Positions 16,470 to 26,500 of a stretch of 64,000 bases of DNA are shown piece after piece. The stretch spans positions 54,691 to 118,690 of the forward strand of contig JAQGMR010000042.1 in NCBI GenBank assembly GCA_028292265.1, in the 5' to 3' direction. Position 1 is the stretch's first letter; each line of letters opens with the position of its first letter. The notes under the pieces were generated by a model that was given only the letters and a program-made list of their open reading frames with translations, did no database searches and was not told where the DNA came from. The position numbers and the translations under genes are program-made. The DNA comes from Herminiimonas sp. GTDB taxonomy: Bacteria; Pseudomonadota; Gammaproteobacteria; Burkholderiales; Burkholderiaceae_D.

Positions 16470-18071
16470 TTACAGGCTCAATTTCGCGGCGCGATACCCC
16501 CACCATGCAGCCTCTTCGAACAGCGAGAGGCCCGACAGGTCCCCATGCGCAAATAGCACTGGACCATCCAGCGTGCGCAGGGCGTTCAGTCCGGCGTTGG
16601 ACCGAAAGCCGGGAAGGGGCGTTGCCATTGCATGGGGACGCAAGGTAATTTCAACCCGCTCGACGCAGGCCGCCAGCCTCCATCCGTACGCGGCCCTCAG
16701 ATCGGCGCTGGCGACGCTCAGCAGTTCCGCCGGAGTGGCTGACTCCATCCATCGTGCCGCATCCAGGGGACTGCGGTCCGACAAGGCAGTCCAGGCCGTG
16801 AAAACGGTTCTGGCGGGCGGCGCGACCCGGATGTCTTGATGGGTTGAAACGACATAGCCCAATCCCAGCCCCGGCTGTTGGTACACCACGTTGTCCCAGG
16901 CCAGCGGCGCTTCGGGCCGTTCCTCGGGGAACGTATTCATCATGAAGTTCGACACCATCCAGGGCGCGTAGGCAGGCATGTGAAGTGCCTGATCGAACCC
17001 ATAGTCCTTGATCGCCGTGACCACGCGGGCTGCGACTTGCAAAGGCATGGCGCAGATGGCCTTGCGTGCCCGGACGAGGAAGGTCCGCGGCACGCCGTCC
17101 ACCAATTCAAGGCACAGCGCCTCAACGCCCGCGCCGGACTGTTTTACCGAGACTGCCGTGCCGCGCCTTCGACGGCTGCCAGCGGCCTTGTCCATTGCTT
17201 CGGCAACGGGATGCAGGCCGCCGGGCCATGTCAGCCAGGCGCCGTCCTCTGCATTGTCAGCCTTGCCGCTGCGCGAACAGAAGTAATGCAGTCCCGCCCA
17301 GGCCGAGACGTGGTCCGCCCGCCTGCCGTAATCATCGCGGCAACAGTAATCGAGATACCAGCGCAATGTGGGGGAGCGATAGCCTTGCTGGTCGGTCCAT
17401 GTCTTGAACGTGATCCGGTCCAGCGCCATCCATTCCGGGTCGCGTGACGATTCAGTGGTCGGGATCACAAAGATGCGTTTGCCGTCGCCGCCGCGCAGGC
17501 TTCGCAAGCGCTCCACCTCAATGGAGAAACGCTTGTGTTCCTCCAGTTCGTGGGGCGGCACGCCCTCGCCTGGAAGCAGGCCTTCTTGCCAGCGGCCGTC
17601 GAAGAGAATGCGCTCGCCGGGCCCGTGCCGCAGCGCCCGTTCATCGTACCGCGGCCGCTCATGAGCGGGATTGCCGCGGATGATACCGAGGTCGTCGAGG
17701 ATCTCGCGTACGTGAAAGGATTCCATCGACGGAATGGGCAGGTAATGGGCTCCGGTGGGATAGGCGAGCTCGCCCGACTTCCCTCCTGCTGCGTTGCCAT
17801 ACAGTTCCGGACCGTCAATGACAAGAAAGTTTGACATGCCTTCGCGTTGCAACTTCCATGCGGCGGTCAGTCCGGCGATCCCGGAGCCGAGTATGACGAC
17901 ATCGACGTCAATGGCGGAACCGGGCGCCGGCAGAGACCGCCGGTCGCGCAGGAAATGGCCTTCGGCCTTGCCCGGAGAATGGACCTGCGCGGGGATCTCT
18001 TGCGCTCGCCACAGCCCTCCAACGCCAAGGGCCGCCGCGCCTGCGCCAATCAGGAAGGAGCGTCGTTGCAT
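16470..18071 (-). CDS. Tat-exported FAD-dependent amine-oxidase-like oxidoreductase
   Basis: 533 residues. N-terminal Tat signal (MQRRSFLIGAGAAALGVGG), then the dinucleotide-binding fold VVILGSGIAGLTAAWKL at about residues 58-75 and a family-specific middle with TWPGGLHPVAEAMDKA. The C-terminal flavin loop lies near GPVLFAHGDLSGLSLFEEAAWWG. The fold is that of flavin amine/polyamine oxidases and protoporphyrinogen-oxidase-like enzymes; substrate unknown. It is 24 bp downstream of the spermidine-synthase-like gene on the same strand, and AdoMet decarboxylase lies in the divergent arm. Periplasmic oxidation of a polyamine-type product is therefore a reasonable inference. Confidence 0.85.
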   Translation of the reverse strand: MQRRSFLIGAGAAALGVGGLWRAQEIPAQVHSPGKAEGHFLRDRRSLPAPGSAIDVDVVILGSGIAGLTAAWKLQREGMSNFLVIDGPELYGNAAGGKSGELAYPTGAHYLPIPSMESFHVREILDDLGIIRGNPAHERPRYDERALRHGPGERILFDGRWQEGLLPGEGVPPHELEEHKRFSIEVERLRSLRGGDGKRIFVIPTTESSRDPEWMALDRITFKTWTDQQGYRSPTLRWYLDYCCRDDYGRRADHVSAWAGLHYFCSRSGKADNAEDGAWLTWPGGLHPVAEAMDKAAGSRRRRGTAVSVKQSGAGVEALCLELVDGVPRTFLVRARKAICAMPLQVAARVVTAIKDYGFDQALHMPAYAPWMVSNFMMNTFPEERPEAPLAWDNVVYQQPGLGLGYVVSTHQDIRVAPPARTVFTAWTALSDRSPLDAARWMESATPAELLSVASADLRAAYGWRLAACVERVEITLRPHAMATPLPGFRSNAGLNALRTLDGPVLFAHGDLSGLSLFEEAAWWGYRAAKLSL

Positions 18072-18095
18072 TAGACGGACTGGCCGCCTGCCGCG

Positions 18096-19607
18096 TTAGC
18101 GAATGACATGGCGCCAGTCCTGCTCGAACTCGTGAACCAGTGACTGTGTATCCAGCCGGTTTGGCGCCATCTGAAGCGCTGGCATGTCCGGCGGGAATGC
18201 GAACATTTCGCGCGTGGTATCGGCATTGAGGTAGCGCATTGGCAAGCGATAAACTGGCGACGGGACGAAGGGCTGTCTGATAGAGGCGACGATGAATCCC
18301 CACTCGCCAAACGAGGGAACGTAGACGTGGTACGGCGTCGTTTTCCAGCCGGCTTCGCGCAACGTGGCGTCGATGGTCCAAAACGCATGGGGCGCAAAGT
18401 AAGGCGAAGTCGACTGCACCGCGATGATGCCGTTCTCAGCAATGTGCCGCTTCACGCTGTCGTAGAACGGTACCGAGTACAGCTTGCCCAACGCGAAACT
18501 GGACGGATCGGGGAAGTCGATGATGGCTGCATCGAACATGTCCTGTTGATCGCGCAGCCAGATCGCGGCATCGGCGTTGATGACCTTGACACGCGGATCG
18601 GTTAGCGAGCCCTGGTTAAGCTTCACCAATTCAGCGCGCTGCGCGAAGGCGGTCGTCATTGCCGGATCGAGATCCACCAGGGTCACGTGCCTAATATTCG
18701 GATAGCGCAGTATTTCACGCAGTGCCAGGCCATCGCCGCCGCCCATCACCAGTACCGAGCGCGCCCATGGCAGCGCTTGCAGGGCCGGGTGCACCAGCGC
18801 TTCGTGATAGCGGTACTCATCGCGGGTCGAAAACTGCAGGTTGCCGTTGATGTACAGGCGCAGGTCATCCTTCCAGCGCGTCACTACCAGCCTCTGGTAA
18901 GGCGTTGTGGTGGAGTAGACGATCTCATCCCCGAAAAGACCGTGCTCTCCCCAATTCACAAGTCGGTCCGACAACCCGAACCCGGTCATCAGTAGGACAA
19001 GCACCGCGGCCGATCGGAGCAAGCGGCCGGCTACATTCTTGAGTTCGGCGCGAAAGGTGTGGATGGTCCACAGCGCAACCCCGACATTCAGCATGCCAAA
19101 CAGGAAGCCGGTGCGGACCAGCCCGAGAGTAGGTGCCAACACCAGGGGAAATAGCAGCGAGACGGCGAGTGCACCGAGGTAATCGAAAGTCAGCACGCGG
19201 CTGACAAGCTCATTGAAGCCGCTTTGACGCGCATGCAGTACGCGCATGACCAGCGGTACTTCCATCCCCACGCAGGTTCCGATCAGGAACACCAGCACAT
19301 ACAGCAGGGTACGAAACGGTGTGGGAAGCCAGGAAAAGCTCAGGAACAGCAGAGCGGCCGAAACGCCGCCAACCATTCCTACCGCCAGTTCAATGTCGAC
19401 GAAGCGCGCCAGCAGGTCTTCGTCGTCGATGAATTTGGAGAAGTGCGCGCCGACGCCCATGGCGAACAAGTAGCAGCCGATGACCGTAGAGAATTGCAGT
19501 ATCGAATCGCCCAGCAAATAGCTCGAGAGCGCACCGGCAATGAGCTCATAGGCAAGCCCGCAGGACGCGACGACAAAGACGGAAAGGATAAGTATGCTTC
19601 TGGCCAT
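18096..19607 (-). CDS. Membrane-embedded spermidine-synthase-like aminopropyltransferase
   Basis: 503 residues. The N-terminal half (about 1-215) has six or seven membrane helices (ILILSVFVVASCGLAYELIAG..., FRTLLYVLVFLIGTCVGMEV). The C-terminal half (about 230-480) is a spermidine-synthase fold: YSTTTPYQRLVV, LYINGNLQFSTRDEYRYHE, the AdoMet/dcAdoMet loop VLVMGGGDGLALREILRY, VDLDP, and the catalytic-region aspartates in AIIDFPDPSS. It is the upstream gene of the minus arm, divergent by 120 bp from the DUF350 gene. With speD (22877) supplying decarboxylated AdoMet, aminopropyl transfer at the membrane is the likely reaction; the acceptor is unknown. Confidence 0.9.
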   Translation of the reverse strand: MARSILILSVFVVASCGLAYELIAGALSSYLLGDSILQFSTVIGCYLFAMGVGAHFSKFIDDEDLLARFVDIELAVGMVGGVSAALLFLSFSWLPTPFRTLLYVLVFLIGTCVGMEVPLVMRVLHARQSGFNELVSRVLTFDYLGALAVSLLFPLVLAPTLGLVRTGFLFGMLNVGVALWTIHTFRAELKNVAGRLLRSAAVLVLLMTGFGLSDRLVNWGEHGLFGDEIVYSTTTPYQRLVVTRWKDDLRLYINGNLQFSTRDEYRYHEALVHPALQALPWARSVLVMGGGDGLALREILRYPNIRHVTLVDLDPAMTTAFAQRAELVKLNQGSLTDPRVKVINADAAIWLRDQQDMFDAAIIDFPDPSSFALGKLYSVPFYDSVKRHIAENGIIAVQSTSPYFAPHAFWTIDATLREAGWKTTPYHVYVPSFGEWGFIVASIRQPFVPSPVYRLPMRYLNADTTREMFAFPPDMPALQMAPNRLDTQSLVHEFEQDWRHVIR

Positions 19608-19727
19608 GGAGTTAGATCAGTTCGCGGGAATAATATACGCGCGAATCTGATCCTTCTCGTCACCTATTCCTCTGCCGCGGGAATAAGATAGGGATTCCAT
19701 TGGTCAATTTGCTCCAGGGAGATCGCC

Positions 19728-20114
19728 TTGCCCGCCATCGTCAGCTATGCCCTGCACCTGCTCACTGCCAGCGGGTTGCTTGTAGGGTTTTTCCTAGTCT
19801 ATACCTGGATTACGCCGATCGACGAGATTCTGCTGATACGACAGGGTAACAATGCCGCGGCGCTGTCGCTTGGCGGCGCACTTATTGGTTTTTCGCTGAC
19901 CCTGGCTTCCAGCTTGTTACATACTTCCAATTACGTTGAATTTCTTGGTTGGGGAGTAGGTTCGATGGTGGTGCAGGTTGCGGCCTATGCAATAACGTGT
20001 CGGCTCCTGCACATTTCGAAGGAGCATATCGAGTCTGGCAATACCGCCTTCGGTGGCTTGATGGGGGCAATTTCAATTTCGATCGGTGCAATCAACGCAG
20101 GCTGTATCTCCTGA
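19728..20114 (+). CDS. DUF350 membrane protein (YjfL-like)
   Basis: 128 residues with four hydrophobic helices: the DUF350 architecture is two repeats of two helices. TPIDEILLIRQGNNAAALSLGGALIGFSL contains the conserved E-x-x-x-I-R-x-G-N-x-A-A-A segment of the family. Start is TTG 19728, 7 nt after AGGGAG; no better ATG exists. DUF350 proteins such as E. coli YjfL are small inner-membrane proteins often encoded beside polyamine-related enzymes. First gene of the plus arm. Confidence 0.88.
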   Translation: MPAIVSYALHLLTASGLLVGFFLVYTWITPIDEILLIRQGNNAAALSLGGALIGFSLTLASSLLHTSNYVEFLGWGVGSMVVQVAAYAITCRLLHISKEHIESGNTAFGGLMGAISISIGAINAGCIS

Positions 20115-20177
20115 CTTCCCGGCGCCGGCCACGCAGTGACTTAAACCTTGCAGACCAACCTTCACAGGGGAACCATC

Positions 20178-21242
20178 ATGAGTATCGGTTCATTCATCAA
20201 GAAGCAATTCATCGATGTACTGCAGTGGAACGAGACCGGCGAGGGCGTACTGGCCTGGCGTTTTCCGATGCAGGACTTCGAGATACAGAACGGCGCGATG
20301 CTGACCGTGCGCGAGTCACAAGTCGCGGTGTTCGTGAACGAAGGACAGGTTGCGGACGTATTTAATCCCGGCAATTACAGGTTGACTACCCGGACCCTGC
20401 CGGTCCTGACCAACTTGCGGAACTGGGACAAGCTGTTTGATTCGCCTTTCAAGTCCGATGTCTATTTTTTCAGCACCCGGGTTCAAACGGGACGGAAGTG
20501 GGGCACCACCCAGCCGGTGACGATCAGCGACAAGGATTTCGACATGATCCGGATTCGCGCCTTTGGGATCTATTCGTATCGCGTCGCCGAAGCCCGTAAA
20601 TTTTTCACTGAGATCAGCGGCACCCGCGAGCAGTACACGCGCGATGAAGTCGAAGACCAGTTGCGCGGCATTCTGCTGGCCACGATGGCCAATTCGCTCG
20701 GCAATGCAAACGTGCCCTTCCTTGACATGGCGGCCAACCAGACATTGATGGCGCAGCAAATACGCGGCGACTTGACGAAAGCCTTCGAAAAATACGGCCT
20801 CGGCCTCGACGAGTTCAACGTGTCGAGCGTCAGCCTGTCAGAAGATCTTCAGGCAGCGCTCGACGAACGCATCTCGGCCGGCATGAAGGGCAGCCTTGGC
20901 GCCGACAAGATGGGCGGCTTTACCAAATTTCAGGTCGCAAGTTCCATACCACTCGCCGCGCAAAATGAAGGCGGGCTCGCGGGCCTTGGGGCGGGGTTGG
21001 CGTCGGGCGTCGCGTTTGGCAATGTCATGTCGCAAGGGCTTGCTGGCGCAGCGGCAGCAGCCGGAGCGGCTGCCCCAATCGCGCCTGCTTCCGCCACTCC
21101 CTCGTCCACCACCGGCGCAGCGGCAGAAGAGTCAATTGAAGCACGCCTCGGGAAGTTGAAGGGCTTGCTCGACAAGGGCTTGATCTCCACGACAGATTAC
21201 GATGCCGCGAAGGCCGAACTGCTTAAAAAGCTGATCGGCTAG
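20178..21242 (+). CDS. SPFH-domain protein with C-terminal SHOCT motif (YdjI-like)
   Basis: 354 residues. The N-terminal part (about 1-240) is an SPFH/virion-core-type domain: IDVLQWNETGEGVLAWRFP, ESQVAVFVNEGQVADVFNPG, and a helical FEKYGLGLDEFNVSSVSL. A hydrophobic Gly/Ala-rich segment follows (about 258-305). The end is a SHOCT module (IEARLGKLKGLLDKGLIS, then YDAAKAELLKKL). ATG 20178 follows AGGGGAACC. Proteins of this build (B. subtilis YdjI) organise membranes and pair with zinc-ribbon/DUF4178 partners; the DUF4178 gene begins 10 bp later. Likely peripheral on the inner membrane as an oligomeric scaffold. Confidence 0.88.
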   Translation: MSIGSFIKKQFIDVLQWNETGEGVLAWRFPMQDFEIQNGAMLTVRESQVAVFVNEGQVADVFNPGNYRLTTRTLPVLTNLRNWDKLFDSPFKSDVYFFSTRVQTGRKWGTTQPVTISDKDFDMIRIRAFGIYSYRVAEARKFFTEISGTREQYTRDEVEDQLRGILLATMANSLGNANVPFLDMAANQTLMAQQIRGDLTKAFEKYGLGLDEFNVSSVSLSEDLQAALDERISAGMKGSLGADKMGGFTKFQVASSIPLAAQNEGGLAGLGAGLASGVAFGNVMSQGLAGAAAAAGAAAPIAPASATPSSTTGAAAEESIEARLGKLKGLLDKGLISTTDYDAAKAELLKKLIG

Positions 21243-21252
21243 GGCGCGCGGC

Positions 21253-22701
21253 ATGCAGCAAGTCGCTTGCCCAGGTTGCGGTGCGCCGGTCCAGTTTCGA
21301 TCGCATGCGTCGGTGCTGGCGGTCTGCGAATTTTGCAAGACCACCATCCTGAAGGATGCCGATTCGGTCAAAAACCTGGGCAAGATGTCCGACGTGCTGG
21401 AAGACTATTCTCCAGTGCAGATCGGCACAGCCGGGGTCTTCGGCGGCGTGGCCTTCGGTGTCATCGGGCGCATCCAGTTGCGCTATTCCGGTGGCATGTG
21501 GAACGAGTGGTATGTGCTGTTCGACGACGGTAATCCGGCGTGGCTGGGCGACGCGTCGGGACAGTACACGCTGACGAAGGAAATCCCCGCGCGCGGGCAG
21601 TTGCCCGCATTCGAAACACTGGCGCCCGCCCGGCACGTGATGCTGGACGGCGTCGACTATCTTGCTGCCGACGTGCGCACCGCGGAATGTATCGGCGGAC
21701 AGGGCGAGTTGCCTTTCCGCGTCGGCAAGGGCTGGCAGGCCAGGGTTGCCGACCTGCGTTCCGGCAGCCGTTTCCTGACGCTCGACTATTCCGATTCCAA
21801 TACGCCCCTCGTCTACACCGGAAGCGCCGTCACGCTCGAGTCGCTGCAATGCCAACTGCTGCGGGACGACGACCAGGTCCGGACCAGCGCCGGAAAATTC
21901 AAGGGCAAGGTCGAGCCATTGGCCTGTCCCTCTTGCGGCAGCAGCATTCCCTACCTGCCGGGCGTGACCACAACGGTGTTGTGCCCAAGTTGCCATGCCC
22001 GACTCGATGCGGCCGGCCCGGTGGCGCAGGTGCTTGATGCCGCCACGCGCATGGAGCAGGTCAGCACCACACTGCGTCTTGGCGACGAAGGCACGATCGA
22101 CACGAAAAAATACCAGATCATCGGCTTGATGAAACTGATCGACGACGAGAACGTGCCATGGACCGAATACCTGCTGCATAACCCCGGCTCGGGCTTTTTG
22201 TGGCTGATTGAAACCAGCGAGGGCTGGGCGCGCGCTTCGGTGCTGGACGACTGGCCGGAGTGGCGGCAGGAAGACGTCGCCACGCTGGGGCCAGTCAGCT
22301 ACCGCAAGTTCAGCCGCTATCCGGCGCGGGTGATGTTTGCGGCGGGCGCTTTCAACTGGCGCGTCAGCGTGGGGGACCGTACCGAGAATATCGAATTCGA
22401 GAGCGGCCCCAATAAGCTGGCAGCCGAAATCACGCCGCAAGAAATTACCTGGTCGAGGTCCACACCGGTTAGCGCGGATCAGGTGCTTGCCTGGTTTGGC
22501 AAGGGGGTCGCGCCCGCAAAGGCGGTACCGGGCGACGCGCTGGCAAGCCTGGTGCGCAAATTCATCCTCATCATCCTGGTCCTGAATGCGATCCCGCTTC
22601 TGGCTACATTTGGGCGCACCTGGTTTCCGGTCGCGCTCGGCATCGCCGCGGTGTATTTCCCGGCGCGCTACCTGAAGTCGCTCGGCCAGGACGGGAAATG
22701 A
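21253..22701 (+). CDS. DUF4178 protein with two zinc ribbons and C-terminal membrane helices
   Basis: 482 residues. An N-terminal zinc ribbon (CPGCGAPVQF ... CEFC, about 6-28) is followed by one DUF4178 domain (about 50-195: VFGGVAFGVIGRIQLRYSGG, WNEWYVLFDDG). A second ribbon (CPSCGSSIPY ... CPSCHARL, about 220-250) precedes a second DUF4178 copy (about 275-410: YQIIGLMKLIDDENVPWTEY). Two hydrophobic segments close the protein (FILIILVLNAIPLLATF, WFPVALGIAAVYF). The tandem ribbon-DUF4178 layout is typical of genes linked to polyamine enzymes and DUF350. Its stop overlaps the next start by ATGA, so translation is coupled. Confidence 0.88.
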   Translation: MQQVACPGCGAPVQFRSHASVLAVCEFCKTTILKDADSVKNLGKMSDVLEDYSPVQIGTAGVFGGVAFGVIGRIQLRYSGGMWNEWYVLFDDGNPAWLGDASGQYTLTKEIPARGQLPAFETLAPARHVMLDGVDYLAADVRTAECIGGQGELPFRVGKGWQARVADLRSGSRFLTLDYSDSNTPLVYTGSAVTLESLQCQLLRDDDQVRTSAGKFKGKVEPLACPSCGSSIPYLPGVTTTVLCPSCHARLDAAGPVAQVLDAATRMEQVSTTLRLGDEGTIDTKKYQIIGLMKLIDDENVPWTEYLLHNPGSGFLWLIETSEGWARASVLDDWPEWRQEDVATLGPVSYRKFSRYPARVMFAAGAFNWRVSVGDRTENIEFESGPNKLAAEITPQEITWSRSTPVSADQVLAWFGKGVAPAKAVPGDALASLVRKFILIILVLNAIPLLATFGRTWFPVALGIAAVYFPARYLKSLGQDGK

Positions 22702-22880
22702 AAACCAAATTCCTGATCTATGCCATTTTTGTGACCTTATTGACCTCTGGCTTTAGCTGGAGGAATTTCTTTTCGACGGTATCGAACGCGTCGAGTGGAT
22801 CGGGCGGAAGATCAGGCAGCGGCTGGAGTTCGTCGACCGGCGGGGGCTCCAGCGGCGGGGGTGGCGGAGGACATAAATGA
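22698..22880 (+). CDS. 60-residue exported Gly/Ser-rich protein
   Basis: Signal-peptide-like N-terminus (MKTKFLIYAIFVTLLTSGFSW), then RNFFSTVSNASSGSG and a Gly/Ser tail ending in HK. Both ends overlap neighbours by ATGA (22698-22701 and 22877-22880), so it is embedded in the operon and very likely translated. No family assigned; glycine tails of this type occur in small proteins beside DUF4178 genes. Confidence 0.75.
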   Translation: MKTKFLIYAIFVTLLTSGFSWRNFFSTVSNASSGSGGRSGSGWSSSTGGGSSGGGGGGHK

Positions 22881-23257
22881 GTGGGCTCCTCCATCAAGCC
22901 GTTGGCGTGCACCTGTTGGGTGACCTGGCCGGCATCGCGTCAGAAAAATTGGTGGATCCGGCTGCCATCGAGGCCCTGCTGCGCAACAGTGCGTTGGCCT
23001 GCGGTGCCACCATACTGCACAGTCATTTCCATAGTTTCGGCCCCGGGCAAGGCGTGACTGGCGTGGTGCTATTGGCCGAGTCGCATATCTCGATTCACAC
23101 CTGGCCCGAACTCGGATTTGCGGCCGTGGACATTTTCATGTGCGGCGAGGCAAATCCGTTGCGTGCGCTCGAGCTGATCCAGTCCACGCTGGCAGCGCAA
23201 CGCTGCGTCTTGCAGACAATAGAGCGCGGCGGGGCGCATCCCGGAAAGGCGCCTTGA
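22877..23257 (+). CDS. speD: S-adenosylmethionine decarboxylase proenzyme
   Basis: 126 residues, class 1B (Thermotoga/Bacillus type). It self-cleaves to generate a pyruvoyl group and makes decarboxylated AdoMet for aminopropyl transfer. The processing site is AES-HISIHTWPE with Ser69 as pyruvoyl precursor. The upstream HSHFHSFGPGQGVTG segment holds catalytic residues, and the Cys of VDIFMCG is the expected proton donor. The start overlaps the previous stop as ATGA. Position at the end of the DUF350/SPFH/DUF4178 operon, with an aminopropyltransferase divergent, argues for a dedicated polyamine branch rather than general spermidine supply. Confidence 0.94.
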   Translation: MSGLLHQAVGVHLLGDLAGIASEKLVDPAAIEALLRNSALACGATILHSHFHSFGPGQGVTGVVLLAESHISIHTWPELGFAAVDIFMCGEANPLRALELIQSTLAAQRCVLQTIERGGAHPGKAP

Positions 23258-23533
23258 GCGGCAACCTGTTCCGATGGCGCCGGCCCGGACCGGACCCGAG
23301 GCACGCGTCTCACCGCTTTTGGCGGCTGCCCGGTACACCTCGCAGTCCAGGAACCCGATGTTCCAACCCATCCCGGCGCGAGAGCGTGGCAAGAACCTGT
23401 TCTGCAACACGCTGATCAAGAAGATCAACGCGGCACGACTTAAGATCGCGGCCAAGCGGTGGGCGGTGGCGCTGCTAGTTTCACGCTGCAGTGCTCGACG
23501 CCCGTGTCGCAGCCCGTTTCGCCAAGGCCCGTT

Positions 23534-26500
23534 TTACACCGCGGCGACCGATGCCACCGGTCGCGCCGGCAAGGTGATTTCAACCAGGTGCGGCAGCAAG
23601 TCATTGACCAGCGCAATCTCGGCCCGGTCCTGCTCCACACCGTCCAGTGCAATCCGCGCCTTCACACCTGATGCAAGCTCCTGGCGTACGGAGATGCGGT
23701 AAGTCGTATCCATGTAGCGATACTGCATTGCGAAGCTGGTCCAGTCATCCGGCAGGCATGGCGCAATCTCCAGCTTGTCGCCCGCGCGCGTCAGCCCCAG
23801 CAATGATTCGACCATAAGGCGATACATCCATCCGGACGAGCCGGTGTACCAGGTCCAGCCGCCGCGTCCGGTATGCGGCGCCACGGCATAGACGTCGGCC
23901 GCCACAACATAGGGTTCCACCTTGTAGGTCGCGATGTCGCTGCCGGTCTTGCCATGATTGACCGGGTTGATCATTCGCAGCAACTCCCAAGCCCGTTGCC
24001 CGTCTCCCATTTTGGCGAAGGCCATGGCGGTCCAGATGGCGGCATGCGTGTACTGCCCGCCGTTCTCGCGCACGCCCGGGACATAGCCGCGGATATAGCC
24101 GGGGTTCTGGTCTGACTTGTCGAACGGTGGATCGAGCAATTGGACGATGCCATCGCTGCGTCGCACCAGCCGGCGGTCTACTGCCGCCATCCCCATGCGG
24201 GACCGCTCCGGATTGCCAGCGCCCGACAACACCGACCAGCTCTGCGAAATCGAGTCGATCTGGCATTCCGCGTTTTGCGCCGAACCGAGGGGGGTGCCGT
24301 CGTCAAAGTAGGCACGTCGATACCATTCGCCATCCCATCCATTGGCTTCAATGTTGTCGCGCAGTCGCGCCGCCTCGGTATGGCAGCGGGAGGCGAAAGG
24401 CGTATCGTTGCGCGCCGCGGCGATTTCGGCGAAGCGCATCAACACCTCATACAGGAAGAAGCTGAGCCACACGCTCTCGCCATTGCCGTGTTCGCCAACC
24501 TTGTCCATGCCGTCGTTCCAGTCGCATGAGCCGATGAGGGACAGGCCATGCACGCCGAATCGCAGGCCGCGCTCTATGGCCCGTACGCAGTGCACATAAA
24601 GCGATGCAGTCTCCGGAGAGCGTCCGGGCAGGTCGTAGTAGGAGTCCTCGTCGTGGTTGACCGGACGGCCTTCGATGAAGTGCGCCACCTCGTCCAGCAC
24701 TGCAGTGTCGCCGGTACAGGTGACATAGCGGTGTACTGCGAGCGGCAGCCACAGGAAGTCGTCGGAACAATGGGTGCGCACGCCGCGATCGGTTGGTGGG
24801 TGCCACCAGTGCTGCGCATCGCCTTCCACAAATTGATGGCGCGCGCAAAGCAGCAAATGCTCGCGCACCAGTTCCGGGCGGCTGTGAATGATCGCCATGG
24901 TGTCTTGCAACTGGTCGCGGAATCCGAAGGCGCCACCGGACTGATAGAAACCGCTACGGGCCCACAAACGGCAGGCGATGGTCTGATACAGCAGCCAGCC
25001 GTTGGCCATCACGTTGAGTGCGGGGTCCGGAGTTTCGACCTGGACCGCGCTGAGCGTACGCTGCCAATAGGCGTGCGTGGTCGTCAGCGCCTCGCGGGCC
25101 GCGGCAGCGCCACGACGGCGTTGAACCAGCGTGCCGACTGGCATGCTGCGCGTGTCGGCCATGCCAAGCATGAAGACGAGTTCGCGCTGCTGTCCCTGTA
25201 CTAGTTCAAACGGCACCTGCAATGCCGCGCAAGGGTCGAGCCCCGCGCCGACCTTGCCCGACAAACGCTGCCGCTCCATTGCGGCGGGCGCGCCGAGTGA
25301 GCCGTTACGGCCGATAAATTCATTGCGGTCCGCAGTGACGGTGCGTGAGGCGACGTCGACATCGAAAAACGCGGTGCGTCCGGCGAAGTCGGTGTTGTAG
25401 GGATTGCGCGCAAACAGCGCGCCGGTGGCGGGGTCAATTTCGCTGATGATGTGCATCGCCGATTTAGGGCGCAGGTCGCCCAAGACCCATTCCACATAGC
25501 CCGTCGCAGACAGTTTGCGCACCGTGTCCGAATCGTTTCGGACGCGCAGCACCGAGTACTTGACGGCGGCGTCTGTCGCAACATACACGGTCAATTCGGA
25601 AAAAATGCCGTCCTCAACATGCTCGAAAACGCTGTAGCCGAAGCCGTGCCGGGTGACATACTCGCCCTCGCCCCGGCGTGGCAGCAGGGCGGGTGACCAG
25701 TACCGCCCGCTCTCCTCATCGCGAATATAGAACGCCTCGCCGCTGGGGTCGGAAACCGGGTCGTTGGCCCACGGGGTCAGACGGAATTCATGCGCGTTTT
25801 CGCCCCAGGTATAGGCTTGCCCGCTTTCAGAAATAACGGTGCCGAAGCTTGCGTTGGCCATGACGTTGGACCAGGGCGCTGGCGTCGATTGCCCGGTCGG
25901 CACGGTGATAACGTATTCGCGGCCATCGGGGGTAAAGCCGCCGAGCCCGTTCGAAAGAATCAGGTCCCGCTTTGGCATGGGCGCGGTTTTGCGCGCCACG
26001 GGAAGCGGACGGTCCGGCGCAAGCAGTGGCACACGGACTTCGGGCAGGTCCCGCCTCAGTATCTGCTCCAGCAGCGTTCCTCGCGTGTCGCTCAGGATGA
26101 CGCGTGCCACCGACTGGAACAGCACCCGGTCTTCGCTCGATATCTGGTCGGCCACACGGATGAAGATGCCGCCGGGCCGGTCCATGGGGCTTGCCCCCGT
26201 GACCGAAGAAATCAATCCAATGATCTGCTCCTGCAGCACCTGTCGATAGCCTGCATGGTCCTCATTCCAGATGACGAGGTCGACTGCCAGGCCCTTGGAT
26301 CGCCAGTAGGCATGGGCCTGCACCATCTGGCGCACCAGTTCTATATTTTCCTGATCGCGAATTCTCACCAGCACGATTGGCAAGTCGCCAGAAATGGCCG
26401 AGCTCCACAGGCCGGATTGGCCGCGGTCGTTGCGCACCAGCACGCTTGGATCCGCGCGCAGAAGCGGATTTACGTAGATGACCGAGTTCGCAAGTCGGGC

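Noticed and set aside
21223..22440. Minus-strand frame of 405 codons opposite the DUF4178 gene
   Set aside because: Shadow; the plus frame has zinc ribbons and ATGA coupling on its 3' side.
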